A stretch of 52,898 bases of DNA from Bacteroidota bacterium (lineage in GTDB: Bacteria; Bacteroidota; Bacteroidia; Chitinophagales; Chitinophagaceae). Location: assembly GCA_023416995.1 (NCBI GenBank), contig JAEZGI010000019.1, positions 1 to 52,898 of the forward strand. Direction: 5' to 3'. A program made the translations under genes and the position numbers. Positions within the stretch are counted from its first letter, which is position 1. Each line of letters opens with the position of its first letter. The notes beneath the pieces are model-generated. The model searched no databases. It had not been told where the DNA came from and saw only the letters and a list, made by a program, of their open reading frames with translations. This document shows, piece by piece, positions 18,023 to 27,502 of this stretch.

Positions 18023-19192
18023 TTAAGCGGGCATGAGTAATGGATAAATGGAAACGCCTTCCACCACGCGTGAAATGGCCCCATCAGTAGATGGTGAATC
18101 GGGTTGCAATCCCAGGTCGAGTGATTTATAAAACCCAAGAATCTGGCCGGGAAGCACAGCAACGATGGCCCAGAAATTTTCTTCAAGCCGTTGATCGGTG
18201 TCAGAAAAACTGATGAGCTGGTTGAGTTCAGCTTCTATGTTTGCGTGCTGGGCGATCCCAAGTTCAAATAATGCTTTTTTTCCTTTTTCCATCGACCGAA
18301 CCAGGTCCTCTTCGTATTGATGCACATAGTTTTCATTAGAAAACAGGTAAACTACCAGGGTTTCTTCATCAATCACCACCTTAGGTCCATGACGGAATCC
18401 GAGAAAACTATCATGTTTGCAGATTACCTTTCCTGCAGTTAACTCCTGCAGCTTCAGATCCGATTCCATGGCAATTCCAAACAAAGGACCCGCGCCAAGG
18501 AATACGGCCCGTTTAAAGTCGAATGCTGCAATGCTTTTTAAAGTGTCGTGATCTTCTCTTAACAGTTTGCGGGCGTATTGACCCATCAACCGAACCTGTT
18601 CTTTCAATTCCGGCAACTGGTTAATGCGTGCCAGCAACACCCCGGTTAATAACATACTGGTAAAACTGCTGGTCATAGCAAGGCTCTGATCATTTGCCCG
18701 CGGTGGTAAAGCAAGTAACAATTTCGGCCGGCGCGTTTCGGTTTTTGCAAGCTCGCCCTTCTGGTTACACGTAATAATAATATGGTAACAATGTTGTACA
18801 AGTTGTTCGGCCAGGTTTACGGCTGCCGCACTTTCAGGACTGTTGCCTGATCTTGCAAACGAAATCATCAGTATTCCATCTTCAATTCCAAAATAGTCAT
18901 TTGGATGGGTTACGAGGTCGGTTGTCAAAACAAATTTTGTGGGAATACCGGTGCATTTGAAAAAGATACCTTCCAGGGGTTTGGTCAAAAATCCACTAGA
19001 ACCGGCACCAGTAAGAATGATTTGGTTAATATGAGGATAAACATCCTGCAGCCAGGCAATGGTTTCCTCCCGGCGTTGAACCATCATTTTGTAGATCTCC
19101 AGCCATAAATCGGGTTGTTGCTCTATCTCTCTCGCGGTATGGGATGCCCCCAGTTTAGTCAGAAGCGACTCCTCAAGTCCTAAATACGTCAT
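18023..19192 (-). CDS. agaS: SIS-domain AgaS-like sugar isomerase (copy 1)
   Basis: Two-SIS-domain ketose/aldose isomerase of the AgaS type (389 aa), predicted to deaminate and isomerise galactosamine-6-phosphate to tagatose-6-phosphate. Visible motifs are ILTGAGSSGF, the phosphosugar loop SFARSGNSPES, ANDQSLAMTSSFT, FLGAGPLFG, DSFLGFRHGPK and the C-terminal DSPSTDGAISRVV. It is paralogous to the gene at 35896-37062. This copy carries GFLTKPLEG after GSS, where copy 2 has AYIGESACG, so it may have diverged in the active site. First gene of the minus-strand operon, with a candidate promoter and operator immediately upstream. Confidence 0.85.
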   Translation of the reverse strand: MTYLGLEESLLTKLGASHTAREIEQQPDLWLEIYKMMVQRREETIAWLQDVYPHINQIILTGAGSSGFLTKPLEGIFFKCTGIPTKFVLTTDLVTHPNDYFGIEDGILMISFARSGNSPESAAAVNLAEQLVQHCYHIIITCNQKGELAKTETRRPKLLLALPPRANDQSLAMTSSFTSMLLTGVLLARINQLPELKEQVRLMGQYARKLLREDHDTLKSIAAFDFKRAVFLGAGPLFGIAMESDLKLQELTAGKVICKHDSFLGFRHGPKVVIDEETLVVYLFSNENYVHQYEEDLVRSMEKGKKALFELGIAQHANIEAELNQLISFSDTDQRLEENFWAIVAVLPGQILGFYKSLDLGLQPDSPSTDGAISRVVEGVSIYPLLMPA

Positions 19193-19216
19193 TTTTCAGG
19201 TTTTGGAAAAGAAAAA

Positions 19217-19224
19217 CAAATGTA
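19217..19224 (-). promoter_or_regulatory. Candidate -7 box for agaS copy 1 operon
   Basis: On the minus strand the sequence is TACATTTG, an exact match to the Bacteroidota -7 consensus TAnnTTTG, 25 bp before the agaS start. The region about 20 bp upstream of it, where a -33 element would be, is covered by the ATTTCGAAA element, consistent with repression. Confidence 0.5.
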
Positions 19225-19234
19225 ATGTAAGTAA

Positions 19235-19256
19235 TTCGATTTCGAAACCTTTTCGA
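19235..19256. promoter_or_regulatory. Candidate DeoR operator (site 1)
   Basis: The core is ATTTCGAAACCTTTTCG (19239-19255), with TTCGA repeated three times (19235, 19241, 19252). A closely similar element, ATTTCGAAAACTTTCG, occurs in the other divergent promoter region at 30897-30912. TTTCG-type direct repeats about one helical turn apart are typical of operators bound by DeoR-family regulators. The assignment to the two DeoR genes here is inference. Confidence 0.45.
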
Positions 19257-19354
19257 TTTGTTGATTATAATGACATTTTAAGGTTATGAAAACAAATATT
19301 TTTCTTTATCTTAGTTTTTTGAAACTCTGATTATTTATCAAAAGCTTCTAACGA

Positions 19355-20587
19355 ATGCGAACCGTCTATTCCCTGGCTCTACTGCTGGCCTTTTCCGTCC
19401 GTTTATGGGGTCAGTCTCACCAGGACACTGCCTTAACCAGGCATGTTTCCGAGAAAAATCTCCGCTTTATTGACTACCCTGATTTCCCTGATGCACACTC
19501 AACCTGGGGGTCAATCGGATATAACCCGGCAGATAACAAAGTATATATAGGTGTCACCAATCACGCAGACAATGTGGGCTTTTACGGGTATGATCCCGCA
19601 TCCGATAAAATGCAATTGCACGGTTTCATAAAAGATCTGGGCAATCTGCGGGAGTTTCAATGGCAGGGAAAGATACATTCCAAAATAGTTCCCGGACCTG
19701 ACGGAGAAGTGTTTTTTACAACCGATGGCGGCGAGTCGCGCGAAGAATACCTGATGAATCACCCGCACGGTTATGCCGGTGGCTTTTTTATGAAATGGAA
19801 CCCGCGTACCCAGCAACTCACCAACCTGGGTATGGGCATGCAATACGAAAGTATCAAAGACCTTGAAGTGGATCCTGAAACAGGGCTGGTTTTTGCTATC
19901 AGCTATCCCCAGGTGCATTTCCTGGTGTATGACCCCAGGAAAAACAAACTGACTGATCTAGGAAGACTTGGTAGCACGCATGTGCCACGCGTATTGTTTT
20001 CTGACTGGTGGGGTAACTGTTATTATGTAGACTGGCGCCAGCGCCTGGTGAAATATGAGCGCTCTACCGGCAAACTGATCTTCGCAGCAGAAAGCTTACC
20101 TGCTTTTCCCGGCACTCCCGGCGGGAAAATCGTAACAGGCATCACCGCTTTTGCAAAAGACAATAATAAGAAAGTCATCTACCTGGTTACCTACGGTGCT
20201 AAACTGGTCGCCTTTCAGCCAAAGGAAAATGGAATGGGAACCTGGGAGGACCTTGGCGGTGTATTCGAAACCAAAAAAGGCGAAGAATGGAAACCGTATG
20301 TCCCAAATCTTAACATCGGCGAAAACGGCAAACTGTATTATGTAATCGGCGGTCACGGAAATTATGTCAGAAAAGACAAGACCGTTTTGATCGAATTTGA
20401 TCCTATCCACCGCAAACCCCAGATTCTACTTGAATATCCCATCGGCCGGCTCACAGAAGTTACCGGTTCAGACGTGCGCGATAAAGATGGAAACATGTAT
20501 TTCGCCGGTCGCCTGAGACCAGACCGCAGTGAACATGGCAGTAAGCCCTTTTTGATCAAATTCAACCCTCAAAAGGAAATTAAGTAA
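19355..20587 (+). CDS. Secreted beta-propeller protein, unknown (propeller 1)
   Basis: Exported protein of 410 aa with a cleavable signal peptide (about 1-20, ending LWGQ). No lipobox is present. The body is a run of propeller-like repeats: WGSIGYNPADNKVYIGV, VGFYGYDPASDKMQLHG, KIVPGPDGEVFFTTDGG, DLEVDPETGLVFAIS, LVYDPRKNKLTDLGRLG, LNIGENGKLYYVIGG, GSDVRDKDGNMYFAGR. I do not recognise a named family or catalytic motif. It starts the plus-strand operon leading to SusC/SusD, divergent from agaS, and its stop is 1 bp before the next gene. Glycan binding or lyase/hydrolase activity is possible from context only. Confidence 0.7.
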   Translation: MRTVYSLALLLAFSVRLWGQSHQDTALTRHVSEKNLRFIDYPDFPDAHSTWGSIGYNPADNKVYIGVTNHADNVGFYGYDPASDKMQLHGFIKDLGNLREFQWQGKIHSKIVPGPDGEVFFTTDGGESREEYLMNHPHGYAGGFFMKWNPRTQQLTNLGMGMQYESIKDLEVDPETGLVFAISYPQVHFLVYDPRKNKLTDLGRLGSTHVPRVLFSDWWGNCYYVDWRQRLVKYERSTGKLIFAAESLPAFPGTPGGKIVTGITAFAKDNNKKVIYLVTYGAKLVAFQPKENGMGTWEDLGGVFETKKGEEWKPYVPNLNIGENGKLYYVIGGHGNYVRKDKTVLIEFDPIHRKPQILLEYPIGRLTEVTGSDVRDKDGNMYFAGRLRPDRSEHGSKPFLIKFNPQKEIK

Positions 20588-20588
20588 G

Positions 20589-21779
20589 ATGAACCGTAGA
20601 AATATCATCGCCTTTATGTTTTTGCTGGCAGGGCCGGCAGTGGCGAAATCGCAATATGAATTTTTTAATCCGGAAGGCAGTTTTGCTATCGAAGCTTCCC
20701 TGGAAAACACCACCGAACTCCGGATGCCCATGTACCGGAACGCCATTACTTCGCTGACCACCACCGGCGATTACATTTTGGGTGGAACAACGGCAGATAA
20801 AGGTCTTGCGCCATTGCTGTTCACCGCTTCCCTGTCTCAAAGAAAGATGGTTAATATCCTGGATCCAGCGCAACAGATTCCTGGTCAGCAGGCCATCAGT
20901 ACAGGGTTCTCAGCAGCAGGAAACTCTTTCTATGCAGGCACGATGCCACAGGAGGGCAGCACTAATTCCGGGCACATACTACAGGTGCAGGTTGGCGCGC
21001 AGGGTAAGGTCTCTGTGAAATCACTGGCCCAACCGGTGCCGGGCGAAGGAGTGTTTGCACTAACGTTCAGCCGCACACGCAATGAAATCTATGGTATCGC
21101 ACACCCCTCAGGGAAGTTTTTTGTTTACGATGTAAAAAACAACAAAACCCAGGTGTATGCCGAAACAAGTCCTTCGCCTTCTGATACATCCTCTTACCAT
21201 TCATTCGCCCTTTCGCCAAAAGATTATCTCTGTCGTGCACTGGTGGTAGATAAACAGGGGCGTGTTTACGGCAGTCGTTCTATCAACCGTTTATTTTCAT
21301 TTGATCCTGCCACTAAAAAATTCACTGCATTTAAAGATCAATTGCCTTTTGTGTGGGGTCGTGAAGTAATGGGCAGAATTGATGCCTGGGTTACTATGCC
21401 CGATGGTACCATCTATGGAAGCAATGCAGCCGATGGTCAGCTGTTCAGGCTCGATGTGGCCAACCAAAAACTTGTAAACCTCGGCAAACCGATCATGATG
21501 CCCCGGCTAATGTCGATGGCACCTGGTAAAAACGGAATGCTCTATGGCATTGCAGGCGCTGCACCTGGTTACGCACATTTGTTCAGTTATCATCCGCGGT
21601 CAGGTTTCCGTGACCTTGGTAATCCCGAATTTAAAATGATAACTCCCGGGCTCGAACAGGGAATTCTCTGGAGGGGTTTTCAGATCTCAACAATCACAGC
21701 AACCAGCGGGGGATTGATTGTTATGGGCGAAAACGAGGCGCTTAGTCAACTGCTTGTGTTCCCTGCAGAAAATAATTAA
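20589..21779 (+). CDS. Secreted beta-propeller protein, unknown (propeller 2)
   Basis: Exported 396-aa protein with a signal peptide (about 1-21, ending AVAKSQ). It has propeller-like repeats such as NAITSLTTTGDYILGGTT, GVFALTFSRTRNEIYGIAH, GKFFVYDVKNNKTQVY, RALVVDKQGRVYGSRS, RLFSFDPATKKFTAFK, WVTMPDGTIYGSNAADGQLF and MSMAPGKNGMLYGIAG. It is related in style but not obviously in sequence to the preceding gene. The two are 1 bp apart, so their products are probably made together, 74 bp ahead of SusC. No known enzymatic motif was identified. Confidence 0.7.
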   Translation: MNRRNIIAFMFLLAGPAVAKSQYEFFNPEGSFAIEASLENTTELRMPMYRNAITSLTTTGDYILGGTTADKGLAPLLFTASLSQRKMVNILDPAQQIPGQQAISTGFSAAGNSFYAGTMPQEGSTNSGHILQVQVGAQGKVSVKSLAQPVPGEGVFALTFSRTRNEIYGIAHPSGKFFVYDVKNNKTQVYAETSPSPSDTSSYHSFALSPKDYLCRALVVDKQGRVYGSRSINRLFSFDPATKKFTAFKDQLPFVWGREVMGRIDAWVTMPDGTIYGSNAADGQLFRLDVANQKLVNLGKPIMMPRLMSMAPGKNGMLYGIAGAAPGYAHLFSYHPRSGFRDLGNPEFKMITPGLEQGILWRGFQISTITATSGGLIVMGENEALSQLLVFPAENN

Positions 21780-21853
21780 GCAACGATATTTCTCCTTTTA
21801 ATAATTGGCTTCCCGATATAACCCTTTTTGTTACACATTAAAACCAAACCTAA

Positions 21854-24800
21854 ATGTTACGATTCAAACAGCTTTTTCTGTTCTCCCTGTTGTTCTGGGG
21901 TATCAGTGCACAGGCGCAAACCAGGCTGCTGAAAGGAAGAATCCTCTCCGGGCAGCAACCGGTGGCAGGTGCCACGGTGGCCCTTATGGGTTCCGGAAAC
22001 CAGGTCGCTTCAGACAATTCCGGTAATTTTTCCATTTCCGCACCCCTTGGCGATGTAACCCTTGTGATTACATCCATCGGGTACAATGCAGTTACACGAA
22101 ATGTAAATGCAAATGAAGACAACCTGACGATTAATCTTGGCCAGAAAGATAGTGAGCTGGATGAAGTGGTGGTAACGGCACTCGGTATCACCCGTCGCAG
22201 CAAAAGTATACCCTATGCTACTCAAACAGTATCTGCAAAAACCCTCACCGAAGTTCGGGATCCTAATAATATCCTGAACTCGCTGCAGGGTAAGATTGCC
22301 GGCGTCCTCATTACGCAGAGCTCCGGTGGTGTGGGTTCAGGTGCAAGGATCGTTATGCGGGGTAACCGTTCTATCCAGGGTACCAACAGTGCGCTGGTAG
22401 TAATTGATGGTGTTCCTGTTTATACAGAAACATTCAACAACATGGCGGGAAGTATCAACCCCGATGATATTGAATCAATGACCGTTCTGAGAGGTGCATC
22501 AGCAGCTGCTCTTTATGGTAGCCAGGCGGGAAATGGTGTGCTTGTAATCACAACCAAAAAGGGTTCGAAAGACAAACTTACCGTGAACGTTACTTCAAAC
22601 ATTGTAAGCGAGTCGCCATTTGCTTTACCAAGAATGCAGAACATTTATGGCCAGGGCAGCAATGGTGTGCTTGATGGCAACTCGGGTTCAAACTGGGGTG
22701 CTAAAATGGAAGGGCAGACTTACACCAACCATTTAGGTGAAGAAGGAAAATACATCGCTCATCCTGACAATATCCGCGACTTCTTCAGAACAGGCTGGAA
22801 CTTCAACAACTCGGTTTCAGTTGCCGGAGGTTCAGATAAAGCTCAAACTTATCTGTCGTACACCAACAACAGCGTCAAAGGTATTGTGCCAACGAATGAC
22901 CTGATGAAACATGTGGTGAACTTCCGCATTACTAACCAGATCAGTAAAAGATTCTCTACAGACGCCAAGGTTACTTACCTGAAACAAAACATCGCTAACA
23001 TACCCAGAAGCGGTGAAGGTAACACCCCCATGATGACTGTGATCCAGATGCCGCGGAACTTCAGTACCGCAGATGCGCGCCGTTACCAGGTGATCGACCT
23101 CTTCGGTGTACCGCAGCGCACACCATGGCCAACTACAGTGAGCGCACTGTATGGCAATCCATACTGGATAGTGAACAATGACCAGCAGGAAGAAAACCGT
23201 GACCAGATCCTTGGATTCGTTTCAGGTAAATATAAGATCACTGACTGGCTGTCTGTAACCGGACGTGCAAATCTTGATCGCACCAATTATGTTCGCGAAA
23301 CAAGAACCAAACTGAACACCATTTCATACGCTATGACAAATGGTGGTGCATACCGCGAGCAGTTCCTGACAACAACGCAACAATGGTATGACGTGATCCT
23401 GAATGGTTCTAACTCAATCGGTGAAAACTTCCAGGTTGACTATAACGTTGGTGCTATTTACCAGGATTCAAAAATGGAAGGCATTACTTACAACTCAGGT
23501 GGACTGAATAAAACGAACATGTTCAGTATGGCCTTTGCACGTGCTATTACTGGTGCACCGGCTTACTCACGCGTACAGACCCAATCTGTTTTCGGACAGG
23601 TAAACCTGAGCTACCGTAACATGGTATTTTTTGATGGAAGTGTGCGTAACGACTGGGACAGCCGTTTACCATCACCACATTCGTATCAATACTATTCTGC
23701 CGGTGTTTCTGGTATAGTAAGCGATATGTTGAAAACGCCAGGGATGCCATTCCTCAAGGTTGGTCTTAACTACTCAGAGGTAGGTAACGGTGGTTCGTTT
23801 GATCTGATCAACGAGAGCTACAGCTTCACTGCCGGTCTGGGAGAAGGTATGCTGACACGTACAGCTACTTTACCAATGAAAGGTCTGAGACCTGAGATCA
23901 TCCGCAGCCTTGAAGGAAACATCGAAACCCGTTTGCTGAATAACAGGTTGAGCATTGAGGTTTCTGTTTATAAAAGCAATTCCTTCAATCAACTCCTAAG
24001 CATTACAGTTCCATCTTCATCAGGGTATACGGCTATGTATCTCAATGCTGGTAATATCCAGAACCATGGTGTGGAACTCGTTGTTGGCGGAACACCTGTA
24101 AGTACAAAATCTTTCAAATGGGATGCTACTTTCAATCTTGGTATAAACCGCAACAAAGTGATTTCACTGGCCGAAGGTTTACCGGTAGTTTATCTTGGTT
24201 CACATATGGACTGGGGTGCAAGAGGAAGAGTACAGGAAGGCGGAAGTTATGGTGAACTGATCGGCCACCGTTGGGCACGCGATGAAAAAGGAAACTTCCT
24301 TGTAAGAGATAATGGAACTCCTATGAGTACTGCAGAGAATGGCCAGCCAACCAGCGTACTTGGAAACTTTAACCCTAAAGCAATCCTTAGTTTAAATAAC
24401 AATTTCGCGTACAAAAATTTCAACCTTCGTGTGTTGGTTGACGGCCGAGTAGGTGGAATCATCATGTCAGGTACAGAACAGAACATGTCGCACACCGGTT
24501 TAACAGAAGGAACCGCAGGTTTCCGTGAAGGAAACTGGAACCTTGGTGGTGTAAACAAACAAGGTGTGCCTGTTGATGTGGATATCAATGCACAACAATT
24601 CTGGCAGTCTGTGTCCGGCAAAAGAAACAGCAACATTGGTGAAATCTTCGCTTATGATGCTACTAACTTCCGCGTTCGCGAATTATCACTTGGATACAAC
24701 ATACCTGTTGGTAAAGTACTTAAGAGCAATTTTGTAAAAGGAGCGTCTATTTCAGCAGTTTTCAGAAACCTGCTCTGGATCTATCGTGGTAGTTCGATCC

Positions 24801-24940
24801 TGGATATACCCGGTATCGGAAAAAGAAAGATGGCCAATGATCCGGACATCGCCGGGGGTAATGGAAACAACATGGGTATCGACTATGGAAACTACCCATC
24901 AACCCGTACAGCTGGTTTTACCCTTAACGTTAATTTCTAG
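21854..24940 (+). CDS. susC: SusC/RagA TonB-dependent transporter
   Basis: Outer-membrane TonB-dependent oligosaccharide importer (1028 aa). It has a signal peptide (ending AQAQ), a carboxypeptidase-regulatory-like domain (LKGRILSGQQPVAGATVAL, about 25-100), the SusC linker LDEVVVTALGI, and a plug domain with PNNILNSLQGKIAGVLI, NSALVVIDGVPV and VLRGASAAALYGSQAGNGV, then a beta barrel with a terminal aromatic (VNF). It forms a complex with the SusD lipoprotein encoded 26 bp downstream. In this locus it probably imports a GalNAc-containing glycan; that substrate is inferred from the neighbours, not from this protein. Confidence 0.96.
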   Translation: MLRFKQLFLFSLLFWGISAQAQTRLLKGRILSGQQPVAGATVALMGSGNQVASDNSGNFSISAPLGDVTLVITSIGYNAVTRNVNANEDNLTINLGQKDSELDEVVVTALGITRRSKSIPYATQTVSAKTLTEVRDPNNILNSLQGKIAGVLITQSSGGVGSGARIVMRGNRSIQGTNSALVVIDGVPVYTETFNNMAGSINPDDIESMTVLRGASAAALYGSQAGNGVLVITTKKGSKDKLTVNVTSNIVSESPFALPRMQNIYGQGSNGVLDGNSGSNWGAKMEGQTYTNHLGEEGKYIAHPDNIRDFFRTGWNFNNSVSVAGGSDKAQTYLSYTNNSVKGIVPTNDLMKHVVNFRITNQISKRFSTDAKVTYLKQNIANIPRSGEGNTPMMTVIQMPRNFSTADARRYQVIDLFGVPQRTPWPTTVSALYGNPYWIVNNDQQEENRDQILGFVSGKYKITDWLSVTGRANLDRTNYVRETRTKLNTISYAMTNGGAYREQFLTTTQQWYDVILNGSNSIGENFQVDYNVGAIYQDSKMEGITYNSGGLNKTNMFSMAFARAITGAPAYSRVQTQSVFGQVNLSYRNMVFFDGSVRNDWDSRLPSPHSYQYYSAGVSGIVSDMLKTPGMPFLKVGLNYSEVGNGGSFDLINESYSFTAGLGEGMLTRTATLPMKGLRPEIIRSLEGNIETRLLNNRLSIEVSVYKSNSFNQLLSITVPSSSGYTAMYLNAGNIQNHGVELVVGGTPVSTKSFKWDATFNLGINRNKVISLAEGLPVVYLGSHMDWGARGRVQEGGSYGELIGHRWARDEKGNFLVRDNGTPMSTAENGQPTSVLGNFNPKAILSLNNNFAYKNFNLRVLVDGRVGGIIMSGTEQNMSHTGLTEGTAGFREGNWNLGGVNKQGVPVDVDINAQQFWQSVSGKRNSNIGEIFAYDATNFRVRELSLGYNIPVGKVLKSNFVKGASISAVFRNLLWIYRGSSILDIPGIGKRKMANDPDIAGGNGNNMGIDYGNYPSTRTAGFTLNVNF

Positions 24941-24966
24941 CATCAAGCTAATTAAACTGAATTATT

Positions 24967-26538
24967 ATGAAGTCATATAAAAAACGCGGATTCGCTTTTA
25001 TGGTTATGGCAGGAATAGCAACGACAGTATCGTTAAACTCCTGCACGAGAGATTTCCCGCAAATCAACTCAGATCCTAACAAGATTACTTTGCTTTCAAG
25101 CAGCGATATGCCTGCATTGTTCACCAAGGCACTACAAGGTGTGCATAGCAGCTATCAGACTGACCAGAACCTGTTTGCTGATCTCTATGCCCAGTATTAC
25201 GCAAACACCGGTACAAACTTTGCAACTGATCGCTACGCTTTGCAGCATAGCTGGGCCGATGCGGTTTACACTGCAGCCTACTCCGGCGTTATGCCCCAAC
25301 TTCAGATTGTTATGCAAAACGTTGAACCCAATTCGCCTGAGTATGCACTTTGCAATATCTGGTGGGTGTTCACCTTTCATCGTGTAACAGATTATTTCGG
25401 TCCTATCCCTTACTCTGAGGCGGGTAGCGGCAAGAAGGCCATCGCTTATGATCCGATGGATAAGATTTACGATGATTTTTTCAAACGTCTCACCGATGCT
25501 GTTGCAGTACTTACTCAACATACAACTGCAAAACCTTTTGGAACTGCAGATCTCATCTACCAGGGTGATGTAAACAAATGGATCAGGTTTGCAAATACAC
25601 TTCGCCTGAGGCTTGCACTCCGTGTTTCTGCTGTGGCTCCCCAGCTTGCCAAAACCCAGGCTGAAGCTGCAGTAACTGCCGGTGTATTTAGTCAAAGCCC
25701 CGGCGACGATGCGCTCATGAAAAGAGGCGACGCTACTTCAGCTGCAAAAAATCCATTGTCAACCATGTCGGAATACAACGAGTTCCGTATGAGTGCTACC
25801 ATGGAATCTATCATGAAAGGTTATGACGATCCAAGAATGTCTGCCTATTGGGTTCCAGCCCGTGCCAATGGCGAATATCATGGTTTCAGAAACGGCTACA
25901 CCAGTATCCAGTTGGGCAATGCCGCCAACTCAAATGCAGCAAATTCGCATGTGGGTCCACGTTGGACGTCGCCTGCATCAGGTGGTATAGCTACTTTTGA
26001 ATCAACACCGGTGAACGTTATGAGCACTGCTGAAGCTTATCTGCTTCGTGCCGAAGGCGCATTGTTAGGCTGGGCCATGGGAGGAACCGCGCAGAGTTTG
26101 TATGAAAGCGGTATCCGCAATTCAATGTTACAATGGGGTGTGAACAATCAGGGTGCTGTTGATGCCTATATCGCAAGCAATAATACCCCGATCCCTCCAC
26201 AGGATTTTCTGAACTCACCAGCGGTCAGCGATATACCTGTTGCATTTTCCGCCGACCAGAATGTTCAGTTGAAACAAATCGCAGTTCAAAAATGGCTGGC
26301 AGTTTTCCCTGATGGAAAAGAAGCCTGGGCCGATATCAGAAGACACAACCGTTTCAACCTGTACCCTGTTGTAAACTCAGATAACCCCGATATTACCAAC
26401 CCGGCTACTCAAAGACCCAGGAGACTTCAATATCCTGACAAAGAATACCAGGTGAATGCCGTGGAAATCGCTAAAGCAGTACAATTGCTTGGTGGTCCCG
26501 ATAAGGTAACCACTCCATTATGGTGGGATAAGAATTAA
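24967..26538 (+). CDS. susD: SusD/RagB glycan-binding lipoprotein
   Basis: Surface lipoprotein of the SusD-like_2 group (523 aa). The lipobox ends at Cys26 and is followed by the characteristic INSDPN segment. The early helical part (LFTKALQGVHSSYQ, WADAVYTAAY, WWVFTFHRVTDYFGPIPYSEAG) and the C-terminal region (AEAYLLRAEGALLGW, QKWLAVFPDGKEAWADIRRHNRF) are typical of starch-utilisation SusD homologues. It acts as the lid of the SusC transporter and captures the glycan. It is the last gene of the propeller-propeller-susC-susD operon and is followed by a terminator. Confidence 0.95.
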   Translation: MKSYKKRGFAFMVMAGIATTVSLNSCTRDFPQINSDPNKITLLSSSDMPALFTKALQGVHSSYQTDQNLFADLYAQYYANTGTNFATDRYALQHSWADAVYTAAYSGVMPQLQIVMQNVEPNSPEYALCNIWWVFTFHRVTDYFGPIPYSEAGSGKKAIAYDPMDKIYDDFFKRLTDAVAVLTQHTTAKPFGTADLIYQGDVNKWIRFANTLRLRLALRVSAVAPQLAKTQAEAAVTAGVFSQSPGDDALMKRGDATSAAKNPLSTMSEYNEFRMSATMESIMKGYDDPRMSAYWVPARANGEYHGFRNGYTSIQLGNAANSNAANSHVGPRWTSPASGGIATFESTPVNVMSTAEAYLLRAEGALLGWAMGGTAQSLYESGIRNSMLQWGVNNQGAVDAYIASNNTPIPPQDFLNSPAVSDIPVAFSADQNVQLKQIAVQKWLAVFPDGKEAWADIRRHNRFNLYPVVNSDNPDITNPATQRPRRLQYPDKEYQVNAVEIAKAVQLLGGPDKVTTPLWWDKN

Positions 26539-26558
26539 TAATACTCCCTTTATATTGA

Positions 26559-26597
26559 AAGTGCTTCTGTAAGATTTTGCAGAAGCACTTTTTTTAT
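26559..26597 (+). terminator. Rho-independent terminator of susCD operon
   Basis: AAGTGCTTCTG and CAGAAGCACTT form a perfect 11-bp stem (26559-26569 with 26580-26590), followed by a run of T. It lies between convergent genes; its distal part overlaps the last codons of the minus-strand DeoR gene, which ends at 26594. Confidence 0.8.
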
Positions 26598-27370
26598 GCA
26601 ACAATCACTTTGATGCCCAGGTTTTCAAGTGCTTTACGGTCATCATCAAGTATGCCTGAATCTGTAACCAGCGTGTTTACTTCAGTGATAGGGGAAATGA
26701 ATGCAAAACTTCTTCTGTGGAATTTGCTTGAATCAGCAACTACAATAACTTCTTTCGACATCTCTATCATTATCCGATTAAGATGTGCTTCTTCAACATT
26801 CGGCGTCGATAGCCCATGCACCAGGTGAAAACCATCCACAGCAAGAAAAATCTTATCACAGAAAAAGCTTTTAAACACTGCTTCGGCGGTAGCGCCAACC
26901 AATGACAACGAGTTTTTTCGCAATACGCCACCCGGTACCATCACCGTAAGGTTCTGATATTCTGCCAGTTGTTCTGCAATATTCAACGCATTGGTTATAA
27001 CGGTAAGCGGCATATCCCTGGCGAGACTTTTGGCAACCTCGAGGGTTGTAGTACCTGAGTCGAGAATTATGGTTTCGCCGGGTTCAATCAGTTTCGCAGC
27101 GGCGCGACCTATCTTTTCCTTTTCTTCAAGATGTTGTTTCTTTTTATCACGAATAGAAAAATCGGTTGCAACCCGGTCCGCTTTCATGGCACCGCCTCTT
27201 GCCTTTATAAGAAGATTTTTCTGCTCAAGTTTAGTGAGATCATTGCGAATGGTTACCTCGCTGACACCTAATTGTCGACTGAGGGTAATCACGTCAACCT
27301 GCCCCTGCTGGTTCAAAAGATCAAGAATATGGCTGCGTCGGCTGACGGTAGATCGTTTTGTTTCTTCCAT
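26594..27370 (-). CDS. DeoR-family transcriptional regulator (copy 1)
   Basis: Sugar-phosphate-responsive repressor of 258 aa. The N-terminal winged helix (about 8-65) contains LGVSEVTIRNDLTKLEQKNLLIKARGG with the DeoR HTH signature. The C-terminal DeoRC sensor has the phosphosugar loop IILDSGTTTLEVA and ends VVADSSKFHRRSF and LVTDSGI. It shares long identical blocks with DeoR copy 2 (29987-30769), so the two are recent paralogs. It is 132 bp downstream of the Gfo/Idh gene on the same strand and may have its own promoter. It probably controls the GalNAc genes, with a tagatose or galactosamine phosphate as effector (inferred). Confidence 0.88.
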   Translation of the reverse strand: MEETKRSTVSRRSHILDLLNQQGQVDVITLSRQLGVSEVTIRNDLTKLEQKNLLIKARGGAMKADRVATDFSIRDKKKQHLEEKEKIGRAAAKLIEPGETIILDSGTTTLEVAKSLARDMPLTVITNALNIAEQLAEYQNLTVMVPGGVLRKNSLSLVGATAEAVFKSFFCDKIFLAVDGFHLVHGLSTPNVEEAHLNRIMIEMSKEVIVVADSSKFHRRSFAFISPITEVNTLVTDSGILDDDRKALENLGIKVIVA

Positions 27371-27401
27371 TGTCCGCGATGAATTGCGTTAGATAATGAT
27401 A

Positions 27402-27437
27402 GCGATGAAACTTACGGCATTCTGGCCGTTTCAGCGC
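27402..27437. other. Imperfect inverted repeat upstream of DeoR copy 1
   Basis: Outer TGAAA/TTTCA and inner CGGC/GCCG arms (with a CTTA bulge on one side and a 6-nt loop) form an imperfect hairpin that ends 32 bp upstream of the DeoR start. It may be an operator or an attenuator between the Gfo/Idh gene and the regulator. The 132-bp gap otherwise shows nothing clear. Confidence 0.3.
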
Positions 27438-27502
27438 TAATCTAATCACAATTTTTTAATCGGGACCATTTCAAGATCGTAAGTGCCGCCCCCATGACAG
27501 TA

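Noticed and set aside
25132..25695. 187-residue minus-strand frame inside susD
   Set aside because: Antisense to a clear SusD coding region with no domain of its own.
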